Of a stretch of DNA of 11,961 bases, positions 5,799 to 11,961 are shown piece by piece (the stretch's first letter is position 1; each line of letters opens with the position of its first letter). Below the pieces are notes generated by a model. That model searched no databases. It was not told where the DNA came from and was given only the letters and a program-made list of their open reading frames with translations. The position numbers and the translations under genes are program-made. This DNA comes from an uncultured Phenylobacterium sp. (GTDB lineage: Bacteria > Pseudomonadota > Alphaproteobacteria > Caulobacterales > Caulobacteraceae). The stretch is from the NCBI GenBank assembly GCA_945952175.1, contig CAMFHW010000073.1, forward strand, positions 1 through 11,961, read 5' to 3'.

Positions 5799-6728
5799 AT
5801 GACGGGAACGATCGAGGAGAGCGCCGGGCGCGCGCAGGACATGCGCGGGCGGGTGGCGATCGTGACCGGCGCGGGCAAGGGGCTGGGCCGCGCCTATGCG
5901 CTGGATCTGGCCGCGCGCGGGGCGAGCCTGGTGGTCAACAACCGCTGGGCCGACCGCGGCCAGCCGTCGAGCGCCGAGGCGGTGGTCGCCGAGATCGTGG
6001 CGGCCGGCGGCCGGGCGGTGGCCAATTTCGACGAGGCCGAGCTGCCGGAGACGGGCGCCGCCCTGGTCGCCCAGGCGCTCGACGCGTTCGGCCGCCTGGA
6101 CGCGGTGGTCTCCAACGCCGGGGTGCCGCAGACAGCGCGCCTGCACCGCCAGACGACCGAAGACTTCCGGCGGGTGTTCGACATCAACTTCTTCGGGGCG
6201 CTCTACCTGGTCCAGGCCGCCTGGCCGGTGCTGTCGGCCTCGCCGGCGGGCCGGATCGTGGTCAGCGCCTCGTCGGCCGGGCTCTATGGCGGTGACGGCA
6301 TGGCCGCCTACGCCTCGTCGAAGGCCGCGCTGATCGGCCTGGTGCGCGGGCTGGCGGTCGAGGGCCGCCTGCGCAACCTGACGATCAACGCCATCGCCCC
6401 CTACGCCCTGACCGCCATGACCGAGGCCCACGTGCCGCCGGAGCTCGGCCGTCGCATGAACCCGGCCGCCGTGGCGCCGATCGTGAGCTGGCTGGTCAGC
6501 GAGGCCTGCGACGTGACCGGCCAGGTGCTGGTGGCCGGCGGCGGCCGCCTGCGCGCGGCGATGTCGGTGGAAGGCGCGCCGGTGGAGGTCGATCCGGCCG
6601 CGGTCGGCGCCTCGATCCGCACCGCGCTCGCGGCCGAACCGCGCGAGACCTACGGCGACTCCCACACCGCGTTCGCGGCGTTCATGGACGGTCGGCGGGC
6701 CTTGGCCGCCGATGGTTCGCTTGTATAA
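5799..6728 (+). CDS. Short-chain dehydrogenase/reductase, HSD17B4/MFE-2-like
   Basis: A 309-aa classical SDR with an extended C-terminus. The cofactor loop TGAGKGLG is at 23-30, NAG at 106-108, and the catalytic set is N130 (FDIN), S158, Y171 and K175 (YASSK). The segment after the second strand (VVNNRW, an Ala/Glu-rich helix, GGRAVANFDE) resembles the D-3-hydroxyacyl-CoA dehydrogenase domain of peroxisomal multifunctional enzyme type 2 (HSD17B4). This suggests oxidation of a 3-hydroxyacyl-CoA intermediate in side-chain beta-oxidation. About 60 residues follow the usual end of the fold, as in that subgroup. It has its own copy of the shared element upstream, and its TAA stop lies inside the next copy (6718-6735), which serves the thiolase gene. 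The substrate is inferred only from similarity and neighbours. Confidence 0.85.
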   Translation: MTGTIEESAGRAQDMRGRVAIVTGAGKGLGRAYALDLAARGASLVVNNRWADRGQPSSAEAVVAEIVAAGGRAVANFDEAELPETGAALVAQALDAFGRLDAVVSNAGVPQTARLHRQTTEDFRRVFDINFFGALYLVQAAWPVLSASPAGRIVVSASSAGLYGGDGMAAYASSKAALIGLVRGLAVEGRLRNLTINAIAPYALTAMTEAHVPPELGRRMNPAAVAPIVSWLVSEACDVTGQVLVAGGGRLRAAMSVEGAPVEVDPAAVGASIRTALAAEPRETYGDSHTAFAAFMDGRRALAADGSLV

Positions 6729-6735
6729 TCGGACT
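6718..6735 (+). promoter_or_regulatory. Shared 18-nt element overlapping the SDR stop, before the thiolase gene
   Basis: CGCTTGTATAATCGGACT matches the consensus at 12 of 18 positions (CTTG-ATAA...GACT core) and starts 58 nt before the thiolase ATG. It spans the SDR stop codon (6726-6728). The following GACTGACT repeats a pattern also seen after the 1726 copy (ACTGACT). It contains TATAAT (6724-6729), with TTGGCC 16 nt upstream (6702-6707), so the element may overlap a -10 box. Confidence 0.5.
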
Positions 6736-6775
6736 GACTGTTAAGCGGCCGCGCGGGCGGCCAGGCGAGGTTCCC

Positions 6776-7996
6776 ATGGTCTATATTCTCGGCGGTTGGC
6801 AGAGCGACTTCTCCCAGAACTGGGCGCGCAAGCAGATGGACTTCGCCGACGCCTTCGCCGAGGTGGTCGGCGAGGGCCTGGCCGCCGTCGACCTGGAGCC
6901 CAAGGACATCGACACGGGCCACGTCGGCAACTTCGTCGGCGACCTGTTCGCCGGCCAGGGGCTGCTCGGCGGCTTCTTCGGCCTGGTGCATCCGGAATTC
7001 GACGGCATGCCGACGGCGCGGCACGAGGCGGCCTGCGCCTCGGGCAGCGTGGCGATCCTTGCGGCGACCGCCGAGATCGAGGCCGGCCGCTACGACACGG
7101 CCTGCGTGGTGGGGCTGGAGATGATGCGCAACGTCTCGGGCCAGCAGGCGGCGGTGAACCTCGGCGCGGCGGCCTGGACCGGCCACGAGCTGCAGGACGC
7201 GACCTATCTCTGGCCGCGCGCCTTCTCGGACCTGGGCGAGGAATATGAGCGCCGCTGGGGGCTGAAGTACGAGCACCTGATGCGGATCGCGGAGATCAAC
7301 TTCGCCAACGGCCGCAAGAACCCGAACGCCCAGACCCGCCAGTGGGCCTTCAACGACAAGAGCTTCACCGCCGACGACGAGGCCAATCCCGTGGTCGAGG
7401 GCATGATCCGCAAGAACGACTGCGGCCAGGTCACGGACGGCTCGGCCGTCGTCTTCCTCGCTTCGGACAAGGCCGCGGCGGAATACGCCGCCAAGCGCGG
7501 CATCCCGCTGGAGAGCCTGCCGCAGATCAAGGGCTGGGGGCACACCTCGGCACCGATCAGCTATGACCGCAAGGTCCGCGCGAGCGAGGGCCAGCCCTAT
7601 GTCTTCCCGCGCGTGAAGCAGGCCATCGACGCCGCCCGCGGCCGCGCCGGGATCAGCGACCTGTCGCAGATCGACGTGGTCGAGACTCACGACTGCTTCA
7701 CCACCACCGAATACATGGCCATCGAGCACCTGGGCCTGACCGCGCCGGGCGAGGCCTGGAAGGCGGTGGAGGACGGTTCGATCGAGATCGGCGGCCGCCT
7801 GCCGATCAACCCGTCCGGCGGCCTGATCGGCCTGGGCCACCCCGTGGGCGCGACCGGCGTGCGCATGGCGCTGGACGCCTTCAAGCAGGTGACCGGCAAG
7901 GCGGGCGACTATCAGGTCGAGGGCGCCAAGACCTGCCAGACCCTGAACATCGGCGGGTCGACCACGACCACGGTCAGCCTGGTCGTCGGGGTCTGA
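6776..7996 (+). CDS. Thiolase, SCP-x type (acetyl-CoA C-acyltransferase family)
   Basis: A 406-aa thiolase-fold protein. The nucleophilic cysteine is C87 in RHEAACASGS. The C-terminal half has HDCFTTTEYM, NPSGGLIGLGHPVGATGVRM (GHP catalytic histidine) and a closing CQTLNIGGSTTTT segment with the second active-site cysteine. HDCF and GHPxGATG fit the SCP-x/lipid-transfer thiolase branch, which cleaves 3-ketoacyl-CoAs of branched or steroid side chains, rather than the short-chain biosynthetic thiolases. No SCP2 domain is attached. The ribosome site GCGAGG lies just upstream of the ATG, and a copy of the shared element lies before it. The stop is followed one base later by the start of a CoA ligase, so the two form an operon and probably act on the same compound class. 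Confidence 0.88.
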   Translation: MVYILGGWQSDFSQNWARKQMDFADAFAEVVGEGLAAVDLEPKDIDTGHVGNFVGDLFAGQGLLGGFFGLVHPEFDGMPTARHEAACASGSVAILAATAEIEAGRYDTACVVGLEMMRNVSGQQAAVNLGAAAWTGHELQDATYLWPRAFSDLGEEYERRWGLKYEHLMRIAEINFANGRKNPNAQTRQWAFNDKSFTADDEANPVVEGMIRKNDCGQVTDGSAVVFLASDKAAAEYAAKRGIPLESLPQIKGWGHTSAPISYDRKVRASEGQPYVFPRVKQAIDAARGRAGISDLSQIDVVETHDCFTTTEYMAIEHLGLTAPGEAWKAVEDGSIEIGGRLPINPSGGLIGLGHPVGATGVRMALDAFKQVTGKAGDYQVEGAKTCQTLNIGGSTTTTVSLVVGV

Positions 7997-7997
7997 G

Positions 7998-9791
7998 ATG
8001 GCCGACGCCGATGTCGCCACGGCGCCGCTCGCGCCGTTCCGCGAGGCCCACCTGCTGCCCGTCGACCTCGATGTCGAGCGGCGGGCGGACGGGACCATCC
8101 TGATCACCTCGAAGATCCCGCTGCGGGCCTACGAGGCGAACATCCCGCTGGCCTTCGCGCAGCGCGCGGCGGCCTCGGGCGAGCGGCCTGCGCTGGCCCA
8201 GCGCGGGGCCGATGGCGAATGGGACTTCATTTCCTTCGCCCAGTTGAAGCGCGACATGGACGCCGCCACCCAGTGGCTGCTGGACCGGCCGACGGCGGGG
8301 CCGGTGCTGATCCTGGTCGGCAACACCCCGGCCTTCGCGGTGATGAGCTTCGCGGCCCAGGCCTCGGGCCGCGCCGCCTGCCCGGTGAGCGTGACCTATG
8401 CGGCGCTCGGCGGCGACTATGGTCGCCTGGCCCATGTGGTCGCCAAGGTGAAGCCGGCCGTGGTGTTCGCCGAGGACACCGCCATGGCCAAGGGCGCCCT
8501 GGAGGCCCTGGACCTCGGCGACGCGCGGATCGTCACGACCGATCCGGCCAAGCTCTCGAAGTCGGCGACCGCCTATGCCGAGGTGCTGGCGACGACGGCG
8601 ACGTCCGCGGTGGCGGCCTCGATCGCGGGCCTGAAGCCCGCCGACCGCGCGGCCCTGATGCTGACGTCCGGCTCGACCGGCCTGCCCAAGGTGGTTCCGA
8701 TCACCTTCGACAACCTGATGGCCAATTCGGCCCAGTGCCAGCAGACCATCGGCGAGGCGGCGGGCTGGCACGACGTGATGCTGGACTGGCTGCCCTGGCA
8801 CCATGCGGCCGGCGCCTTCGTGCTGCGCACCACTCTGCTGGAAGGCGGCACACTCTATATCGATGACGGCAAGCCGGCGCCGGGGCTGTTCGAGACCTCG
8901 ATCCGCAATCTGCGGGAGATTTCGGTCAGCTATTTCAACAACGTGCCGCTGGGCTACGCCATGCTGGTGGACGCCCTGGAGAAGGACCCCGTGCTGCGGG
9001 CGGCCTTCTTCAAGAAGATGCGGCTGATGCTCTATGGCGGCGCGGGCCTGCCACAGACGGTGATGGACCGGCTGCAGGCCGCCGCCGTCGCCGAGACCGG
9101 CCACCGGATCATGATGACCAGCGGCTACGGCATGACCGAGACCGTCTCGGCCTTCATGGTCATCCACTTCGAGACCGACAAGGTGGGCATCGGCCTGCCG
9201 GCCCCGGGCACGACGGTGAAGCTGGCCCCCGTCGGCGATCGCTACGAGGTCCGCGCGCGTGGGCCGAACGTCACCACCGGCTATCTGGACGAACCGGAAA
9301 AGACCGCGGCGGCCTTCGACGAGGAAGGCTTCTACCGCACGGGCGATCTCGCGGTGTTCCACGACGACGCCGACCCGACCAAGGGCCTGGCCTTCGCCGG
9401 CCGGGCGGCCGAGGAGTTCAAGCTCTCCAGCGGCGCCTGGGTCTATGGCGGCTCGATGCGCGACGGCCTGATCAAGGCGCTGTCGCCCCTGGTGCTGGAC
9501 CTGGTGCTCTGCGACGATGGGCGGCCCTATCTGGGCGTGATGCTGTGGCCGACGGCGGGCGCCGATCCGGCCGAGATCGCGCGCCGGTTGGGGGTTTTCA
9601 ACGCCGAGCAGCATGGCAGCGCGGGCCGGGTGAAGCGGGCCCTGCTGCTGACCGATCCGCCGAACGCCAACGCGCACGAGATCTCCGACAAGGGCACGAT
9701 CAACCGCCGCGCGGTCATCGACCGTCGCGCCGGCGAGGTCGAGCGGCTGTTCGCCGAGAGCCCTGACGAGGGCGTGATCGTCCTGCGCTGA
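7998..9791 (+). CDS. Feruloyl-CoA synthase-type AMP-forming ligase
   Basis: A 597-aa adenylate-forming enzyme of the feruloyl-CoA synthetase type. The N-terminal RADGTILITSKIPL segment, typical of that family, is present. The phosphate loop is canonical (TSGSTGLPK, 223-231), as is the A5 motif GYGMTET (376-382). YRTGDLAVF gives the TGD motif, the hinge region reads FAGRAAEEFKLSSGAWV (in place of GGxxISP), and the catalytic lysine is K565 in SDKGTINRRAV. Family members activate hydroxycinnamates such as ferulate, though many relatives have other or unknown acids. No enoyl-CoA hydratase/aldolase (ech) or vanillin dehydrogenase lies in the window, so a classical ferulate pathway is not supported. 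One base separates it from the thiolase stop; translation is probably coupled, as no good Shine-Dalgarno is visible. Confidence 0.87.
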   Translation: MADADVATAPLAPFREAHLLPVDLDVERRADGTILITSKIPLRAYEANIPLAFAQRAAASGERPALAQRGADGEWDFISFAQLKRDMDAATQWLLDRPTAGPVLILVGNTPAFAVMSFAAQASGRAACPVSVTYAALGGDYGRLAHVVAKVKPAVVFAEDTAMAKGALEALDLGDARIVTTDPAKLSKSATAYAEVLATTATSAVAASIAGLKPADRAALMLTSGSTGLPKVVPITFDNLMANSAQCQQTIGEAAGWHDVMLDWLPWHHAAGAFVLRTTLLEGGTLYIDDGKPAPGLFETSIRNLREISVSYFNNVPLGYAMLVDALEKDPVLRAAFFKKMRLMLYGGAGLPQTVMDRLQAAAVAETGHRIMMTSGYGMTETVSAFMVIHFETDKVGIGLPAPGTTVKLAPVGDRYEVRARGPNVTTGYLDEPEKTAAAFDEEGFYRTGDLAVFHDDADPTKGLAFAGRAAEEFKLSSGAWVYGGSMRDGLIKALSPLVLDLVLCDDGRPYLGVMLWPTAGADPAEIARRLGVFNAEQHGSAGRVKRALLLTDPPNANAHEISDKGTINRRAVIDRRAGEVERLFAESPDEGVIVLR

Positions 9792-9855
9792 CGCTCGCGC
9801 CCGCCTGACGAAGGCTAGGATCCAAATCCTGAATCGCCGCGCAAGCGGCCTTTTG

Positions 9856-9940
9856 AACGCAGAGATCGCGGAGGTTCGCGGAGGACGCAGAGAGTCCCTG
9901 CCCTCCGCGATCTCCGCGTCTTCTCTGCGACCTCCGCGTT
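9856..9940. repeat. Imperfect inverted repeat built of CGCRGAG units
   Basis: The left arm (about 9856-9893) and the right arm (about 9902-9940) are near reverse complements. Each consists of about four spaced copies of a 7-nt unit CGC[A/G]GAG (left) or its complement CTC[C/T]GCG (right). Most arm differences are A/G exchanges, several of which leave G-U pairs in RNA. Similar intergenic blocks are scattered in various bacterial genomes and give rise to spurious protein calls. They could form a long hairpin at the end of the ligase transcript. Confidence 0.7.
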
Positions 9941-9998
9941 AAAGGGGGGACAGATCGCGGCGTTGCGGCCGCGCCTCGGGGCGAAGGCTCCAGGTTTC

Positions 9999-10071
9999 AA
10001 CACGAAGAACACGAAGGGGGCGGGCTTCGTCCTCGCATCGCTGCTTCGTGCTCTTTGTGCTCTTCGTGGTT
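9999..10071. repeat. Second inverted repeat built of CACGAAGA units
   Basis: AACACGAAGAACACGAAGG (9999-10017) carries two CACGAAGA-type units. The right side (10044-10071) carries three complementary units (CTTCGTG, CTTTGTG, CTTCGTGG), separated by a 26-nt centre that itself includes CTTCGT (10025-10030). Different in sequence from the neighbouring block but built on the same plan. No transposase or target duplication is visible. Confidence 0.65.
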
Positions 10072-10105
10072 CATCTTTCTGGCGCGCTGAGGCTCGGATT
10101 GATTC

Positions 10106-10118
10106 CCGGCTTCGCCGG
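10106..10118 (-). terminator. Small hairpin just after the minus-strand SDR gene
   Basis: CCGGC (10106-10110), TTC loop, GCCGG (10114-10118), flanked by TTC/GAA that nearly extends the stem. It lies 5 bp past the TAG stop of the SDR gene on the minus strand. No T-run follows, so termination is only suggested by position. Confidence 0.3.
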
Positions 10119-10123
10119 AAGGG

Positions 10124-10948
10124 CTATCGCTGCGTGTGGGGAATGAACTCCGCGCCGGCCTGGGCGTAGTCGGCGCTGAACCAGCGGGGATAGCCGTGCA
10201 GGGTCTGGCCGCCGTCGGCCAGCACCTCGGCGCCCGTGACGTAGCCGGCGGCGTCGCTGCACAGGAAGACCGCCAGGCGGGCGATGTCCTCCGGCTTGCC
10301 CAGGCGGCCCACGGGCGTGTTGGAGATGGCGTCGGACCGCACGGCGGGGTCGTCGATCAGCGACTGGGTCATGGCGGTCTCGATGACGCCCGGCAGCACC
10401 AGGTTCACCCGGATGCGCCAGACGCCGAGTTCGGAGGCCAGCGACTTGGCCAGCATCCGCACGCCGGCCTTGGACGAGGCATAGGCGCCCAGCATGTCGC
10501 AGATGTGGGTGGCGGCGGTGGAGGCGGTGAACAGGATCGCGCCGCCGCGCCCGGCCTGGCGCATCAGGCGCGCGGCGCCCTGGGCCATCAGGAAGCCGCC
10601 GTTCAGATTGACCTCGACGTGCTTGCGCCACAGCTCGAAGGGCGTGTCGATCAGGGCCCCGTAGCGCCCGTAGCCGGCGTTCAGGAACGCCGCGTCGAGC
10701 CGTCCGGCATGGGCGGAGATCGCCGCGAACAGGCCCTCGACGGCGACGGGATCGGCCTGGTCGCAGGCATGGGCCAGGACGTCGGTTCCGGCCTCACGCA
10801 GCACCGCGGCCACGGCCTCCAGCGCGTCGGCCCGCCGGTCGGTCACCACGAGGTTCGCGCCGGCCTTGGCGAAGGCCGCCGCCGCCGCCGCGCCGATGTC
10901 GCCCGCCGCCCCGGTGACCAGGACCGTGCGTCCGTCGAAATCACTCAT
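10124..10948 (-). CDS. Short-chain dehydrogenase/reductase (classical SDR)
   Basis: A 274-aa classical SDR, normal for the family. The cofactor loop TGAAGDIG is at 12-19, NAG at 90-92, VEVNLNG holds the structural Asn (N114), and catalytic S143, Y156 and K160 (YASSK) are all present. The C-terminus has the usual SDAAGYVTGAEVLADGG, then a 25-residue tail. D37 at the end of the second strand (VVTDRR) suggests NAD(H) rather than NADP(H). ATG 10948 is chosen because GGAG lies 8 nt upstream; an in-frame GTG at 10978 would add a basic MRARRKRRRK extension with no ribosome site. It is divergent from the DUF1295 gene, sharing a 115-bp control region with two tandem copies of the shared element. The substrate is unknown; a hydroxysteroid or secondary alcohol is possible from context. 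Confidence 0.87.
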   Translation of the reverse strand: MSDFDGRTVLVTGAAGDIGAAAAAAFAKAGANLVVTDRRADALEAVAAVLREAGTDVLAHACDQADPVAVEGLFAAISAHAGRLDAAFLNAGYGRYGALIDTPFELWRKHVEVNLNGGFLMAQGAARLMRQAGRGGAILFTASTAATHICDMLGAYASSKAGVRMLAKSLASELGVWRIRVNLVLPGVIETAMTQSLIDDPAVRSDAISNTPVGRLGKPEDIARLAVFLCSDAAGYVTGAEVLADGGQTLHGYPRWFSADYAQAGAEFIPHTQR

Positions 10949-10992
10949 CTTCCGTCTCCGCTTTCGGCGCGCCCGCACCGCCGCGGGACATT

Positions 10993-11028
10993 GACTTGCA
11001 CACTGAGACTAACTTGCATAGAAAGACT
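10993..11028 (+). promoter_or_regulatory. Two abutting tandem copies of the shared 18-nt element
   Basis: GACTTGCACACTGAGACT (10993-11010, 14 of 18) is followed directly by AACTTGCATAGAAAGACT (11011-11028, 15 of 18), an exact 18-bp period. The second copy starts 53 nt before the ATG at 11064, the same distance as at 4665. A possible -35 TTGACT (10991-10996) with TGCATA 18 nt later (11015-11020) would place a promoter across both copies. The region may also control the divergent SDR gene. Confidence 0.6.
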
Positions 11029-11063
11029 GTCAAACAGCCTAGCGGGCGAAGAGGGGGACTCGC

Positions 11064-11873
11064 ATGCCGGACTTTGTGGTGATCCTAGCGGTGAACGCCG
11101 CCGTGATCCTGGCCCTCTTCGTGCTGGCCTGGGCGATCTGCGTGGCGCAGCGCGACGTGACGCCGGTCGACAGCCTCTGGGGCCTCGGCATGGGCGTGGT
11201 GGGCGTCGCGACCTACCTGCAGACCGGCGGCGGCACGCCGCGGCGCATGGTGCTGACCGCGATCTGTGTCGCCTGGGCGCTGCGGCTCGGCAGCTACATG
11301 CTGTGGCGCTGGCGCGACCACGGCCCGGACGGGCGCTATGTGCGCCTGCTGGACAAGGCCAAGGCCGAGAAGGGCTGGGGCTATGGCTACGCCGCCTTCC
11401 GCCTGGTGTTCATGCTGCAGATGCCTCTGCTGTGGCTGGTCTGCCTGCCGGTGCAACTGGGCCAGGTCTCGCCCGACGCCTCGCCGCTGGGACCGCTGGG
11501 GATCACCGGCGCGGCCATCGCCGTCTTCGGCCTGTTCTTCGAGAGCCACGCCGACGCGCAACTCGTCGCCTTCCGGAAGACCCCCGGCAACGAGGGCAAG
11601 GTGATGGATCGCGGCCTGTGGCGCTATACGCGCCATCCGAACTATTTCGGCGACGCCTGCGTCTGGTGGGGGCTGTGGCTGGTGGCGGCGGAGACCAGGC
11701 TCGGCCTGTTCGCCGTGGTGGGTCCGATCTATCTGGTCTACACCCTGACGCGGTGGAGCGGCATGCCGACGGTCGAGGGCCGAATGCGGCGGCGCAAGCC
11801 GGACTACGAAGACTATGCGCGGCGGACGTCGGGCTTCATTCCCTGGCCGCCCAAGCCCCGCCAGAGCGCCTGA
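11064..11873 (+). CDS. DUF1295 membrane protein, steroid 5-alpha-reductase-like fold
   Basis: A 269-aa integral membrane protein with about six hydrophobic segments (about 4-27, 39-53, 61-81, 113-131, 146-162, 198-230). The signature GLWRYTRHPNYFGD (184-197) is the conserved C-terminal motif shared by DUF1295, steroid 5-alpha reductases and isoprenylcysteine methyltransferase-type enzymes, where it binds NADPH or S-adenosylmethionine. YARRTSGFIPWPP near the end is also typical. In the 5-alpha-reductase branch, members reduce a delta-4 double bond of 3-ketosteroids or related polyprenoids; most DUF1295 proteins are uncharacterised. AGAGGGGGA precedes the ATG at a good distance, and two tandem copies of the shared element lie upstream. 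The truncated flavoprotein gene begins 13 bp after its stop and is probably co-transcribed. Confidence 0.85.
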   Translation: MPDFVVILAVNAAVILALFVLAWAICVAQRDVTPVDSLWGLGMGVVGVATYLQTGGGTPRRMVLTAICVAWALRLGSYMLWRWRDHGPDGRYVRLLDKAKAEKGWGYGYAAFRLVFMLQMPLLWLVCLPVQLGQVSPDASPLGPLGITGAAIAVFGLFFESHADAQLVAFRKTPGNEGKVMDRGLWRYTRHPNYFGDACVWWGLWLVAAETRLGLFAVVGPIYLVYTLTRWSGMPTVEGRMRRRKPDYEDYARRTSGFIPWPPKPRQSA

Positions 11874-11886
11874 ACGAGAGCCCTGT

Positions 11887-11961
11887 TTGACCCTTCCGTC
11901 CCACATCGCCGAGCGCCTGAGGCTGCCGGCCATCGCCGCGCCGATGTTCCTGGTCTCGGGC
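11887..11961 (+). CDS. N-terminus of nitronate monooxygenase/NPD-type flavoprotein (cut by window end)
   Basis: From TTG 11887 the frame stays open to the last base and encodes 25 residues ending RLRLPAIAAPMFLVSG. The LPxIAAPMFLVSG start is characteristic of nitronate monooxygenase (2-nitropropane dioxygenase)-like FMN TIM-barrel proteins, which also include flavin-dependent reductases in steroid ring catabolism (for example mycobacterial IpdC). A weak GAGAG lies 7 nt before the TTG. The gene follows the DUF1295 gene by 13 bp, so it is probably in the same operon. Only the N-terminal strand is visible, so the sub-function is open. Confidence 0.7.
   Translation, partial: MTLPSHIAERLRLPAIAAPMFLVSG

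Larger units (their letters stand above)
9792..10123. other. 332-bp gene-free gap with two repeat blocks
   Basis: No convincing coding frame lies here. Frames crossing it give low-complexity products (NTKNTKG on plus; AEVAEKTRRSRR on minus) that are translations of the repeats. The gap holds two imperfect inverted repeats (9856-9940 and 9999-10071) and a small hairpin (10106-10118) between two converging genes. Confidence 0.7.

Noticed and set aside
1726..6735. Treating the TTGCAT part of the shared element as a simple -35 box
   Set aside because: No conserved -10 hexamer appears 16-18 nt downstream across the copies, and the conserved bases run through position 18. A -10 overlap (CATAA) is possible but not consistent at every copy.
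4749..9677. Long minus-strand frames (4749-6665, 6650-8107, 7974-9677) opposite the dehydrogenase, SDR, thiolase and second ligase
   Set aside because: They mirror the codon pattern of the plus-strand genes, span several of them, and show no domain or ribosome site.
7998..9791. Classical ferulate-to-vanillin pathway
   Set aside because: The ligase has the right family features, but no hydratase/aldolase or vanillin dehydrogenase gene is present and the neighbours suggest thiolytic chain-shortening.
9856..10071. CRISPR array
   Set aside because: Units are 7-8 nt, unevenly spaced and in inverted arms; there are no 25-40-nt repeats with unique spacers and no cas genes.
9815..10169. Short frames in the gap after the second ligase (NTKNTKG and AEVAEKTRRSRR products)
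   Set aside because: They are translations of the repeat units; such peptides are common false calls.
10136..11890. A 584-codon plus-strand frame across the minus-strand SDR, the divergent control region and the DUF1295 gene
   Set aside because: It runs antisense to one good gene and out of frame through another, and crosses a clear intergenic promoter region.

Overview
The window reads as high-GC (about 70% by eye) alphaproteobacterial DNA, most like Caulobacteraceae (Phenylobacterium/Caulobacter type). This rests on codon use, TTG starts and family content, so it is an inference. Bases 1-44 are not biological: they are the end of an Illumina Nextera i5 primer/adapter, so position 45 is the true start of the contig.

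Layout. Left, on the minus strand: a possible 33-residue membrane peptide (109-210), then a slipin/stomatin-type SPFH membrane protein (392-1273) translationally coupled to a short YtrA-like GntR repressor (1270-1671). Centre, all on the plus strand: an AMP-forming acyl-CoA ligase (1784-3472), an unusual tandem HxlR regulator with two wHTH-plus-cysteine-cluster repeats (3605-4552), a DapB-like NAD(P)-dependent amine dehydrogenase-family protein (4665-5726), an HSD17B4-like short-chain dehydrogenase (5799-6728), an SCP-x type thiolase (6776-7996) and a feruloyl-CoA-synthase-type ligase (7998-9791). A 332-bp gene-free gap follows, holding two imperfect inverted repeats built from short purine-rich units. 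Right: a second short-chain dehydrogenase (minus, 10124-10948) divergent from a DUF1295/steroid 5-alpha-reductase-like membrane protein (plus, 11064-11873), then the first 25 codons of a nitronate-monooxygenase-type flavoprotein cut by the window end.

How they fit. Two CoA ligases, a 3-hydroxyacyl-CoA dehydrogenase-like SDR and a thiolase suggest activation and chain-shortening of a hydrophobic or aromatic carboxylic acid. The DUF1295 protein, second SDR and NMO-type flavoprotein recall steroid or isoprenoid catabolic clusters, but no acyl-CoA dehydrogenase or hydratase is present and the substrate cannot be read from the sequence.

The most notable signal is non-coding. An 18-nt element close to AACTTGCATAACGAGACT stands in front of five plus-strand transcription units (1784, 4665, 5799, 6776 and 11064), always in the same orientation and always starting 53-58 nt before the chosen start codon. 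A tandem second copy precedes 11064, an opposed copy lies at the 1784 promoter, and a weaker version precedes the HxlR gene. This looks like a local regulon, with the tandem HxlR protein as the prime candidate regulator.
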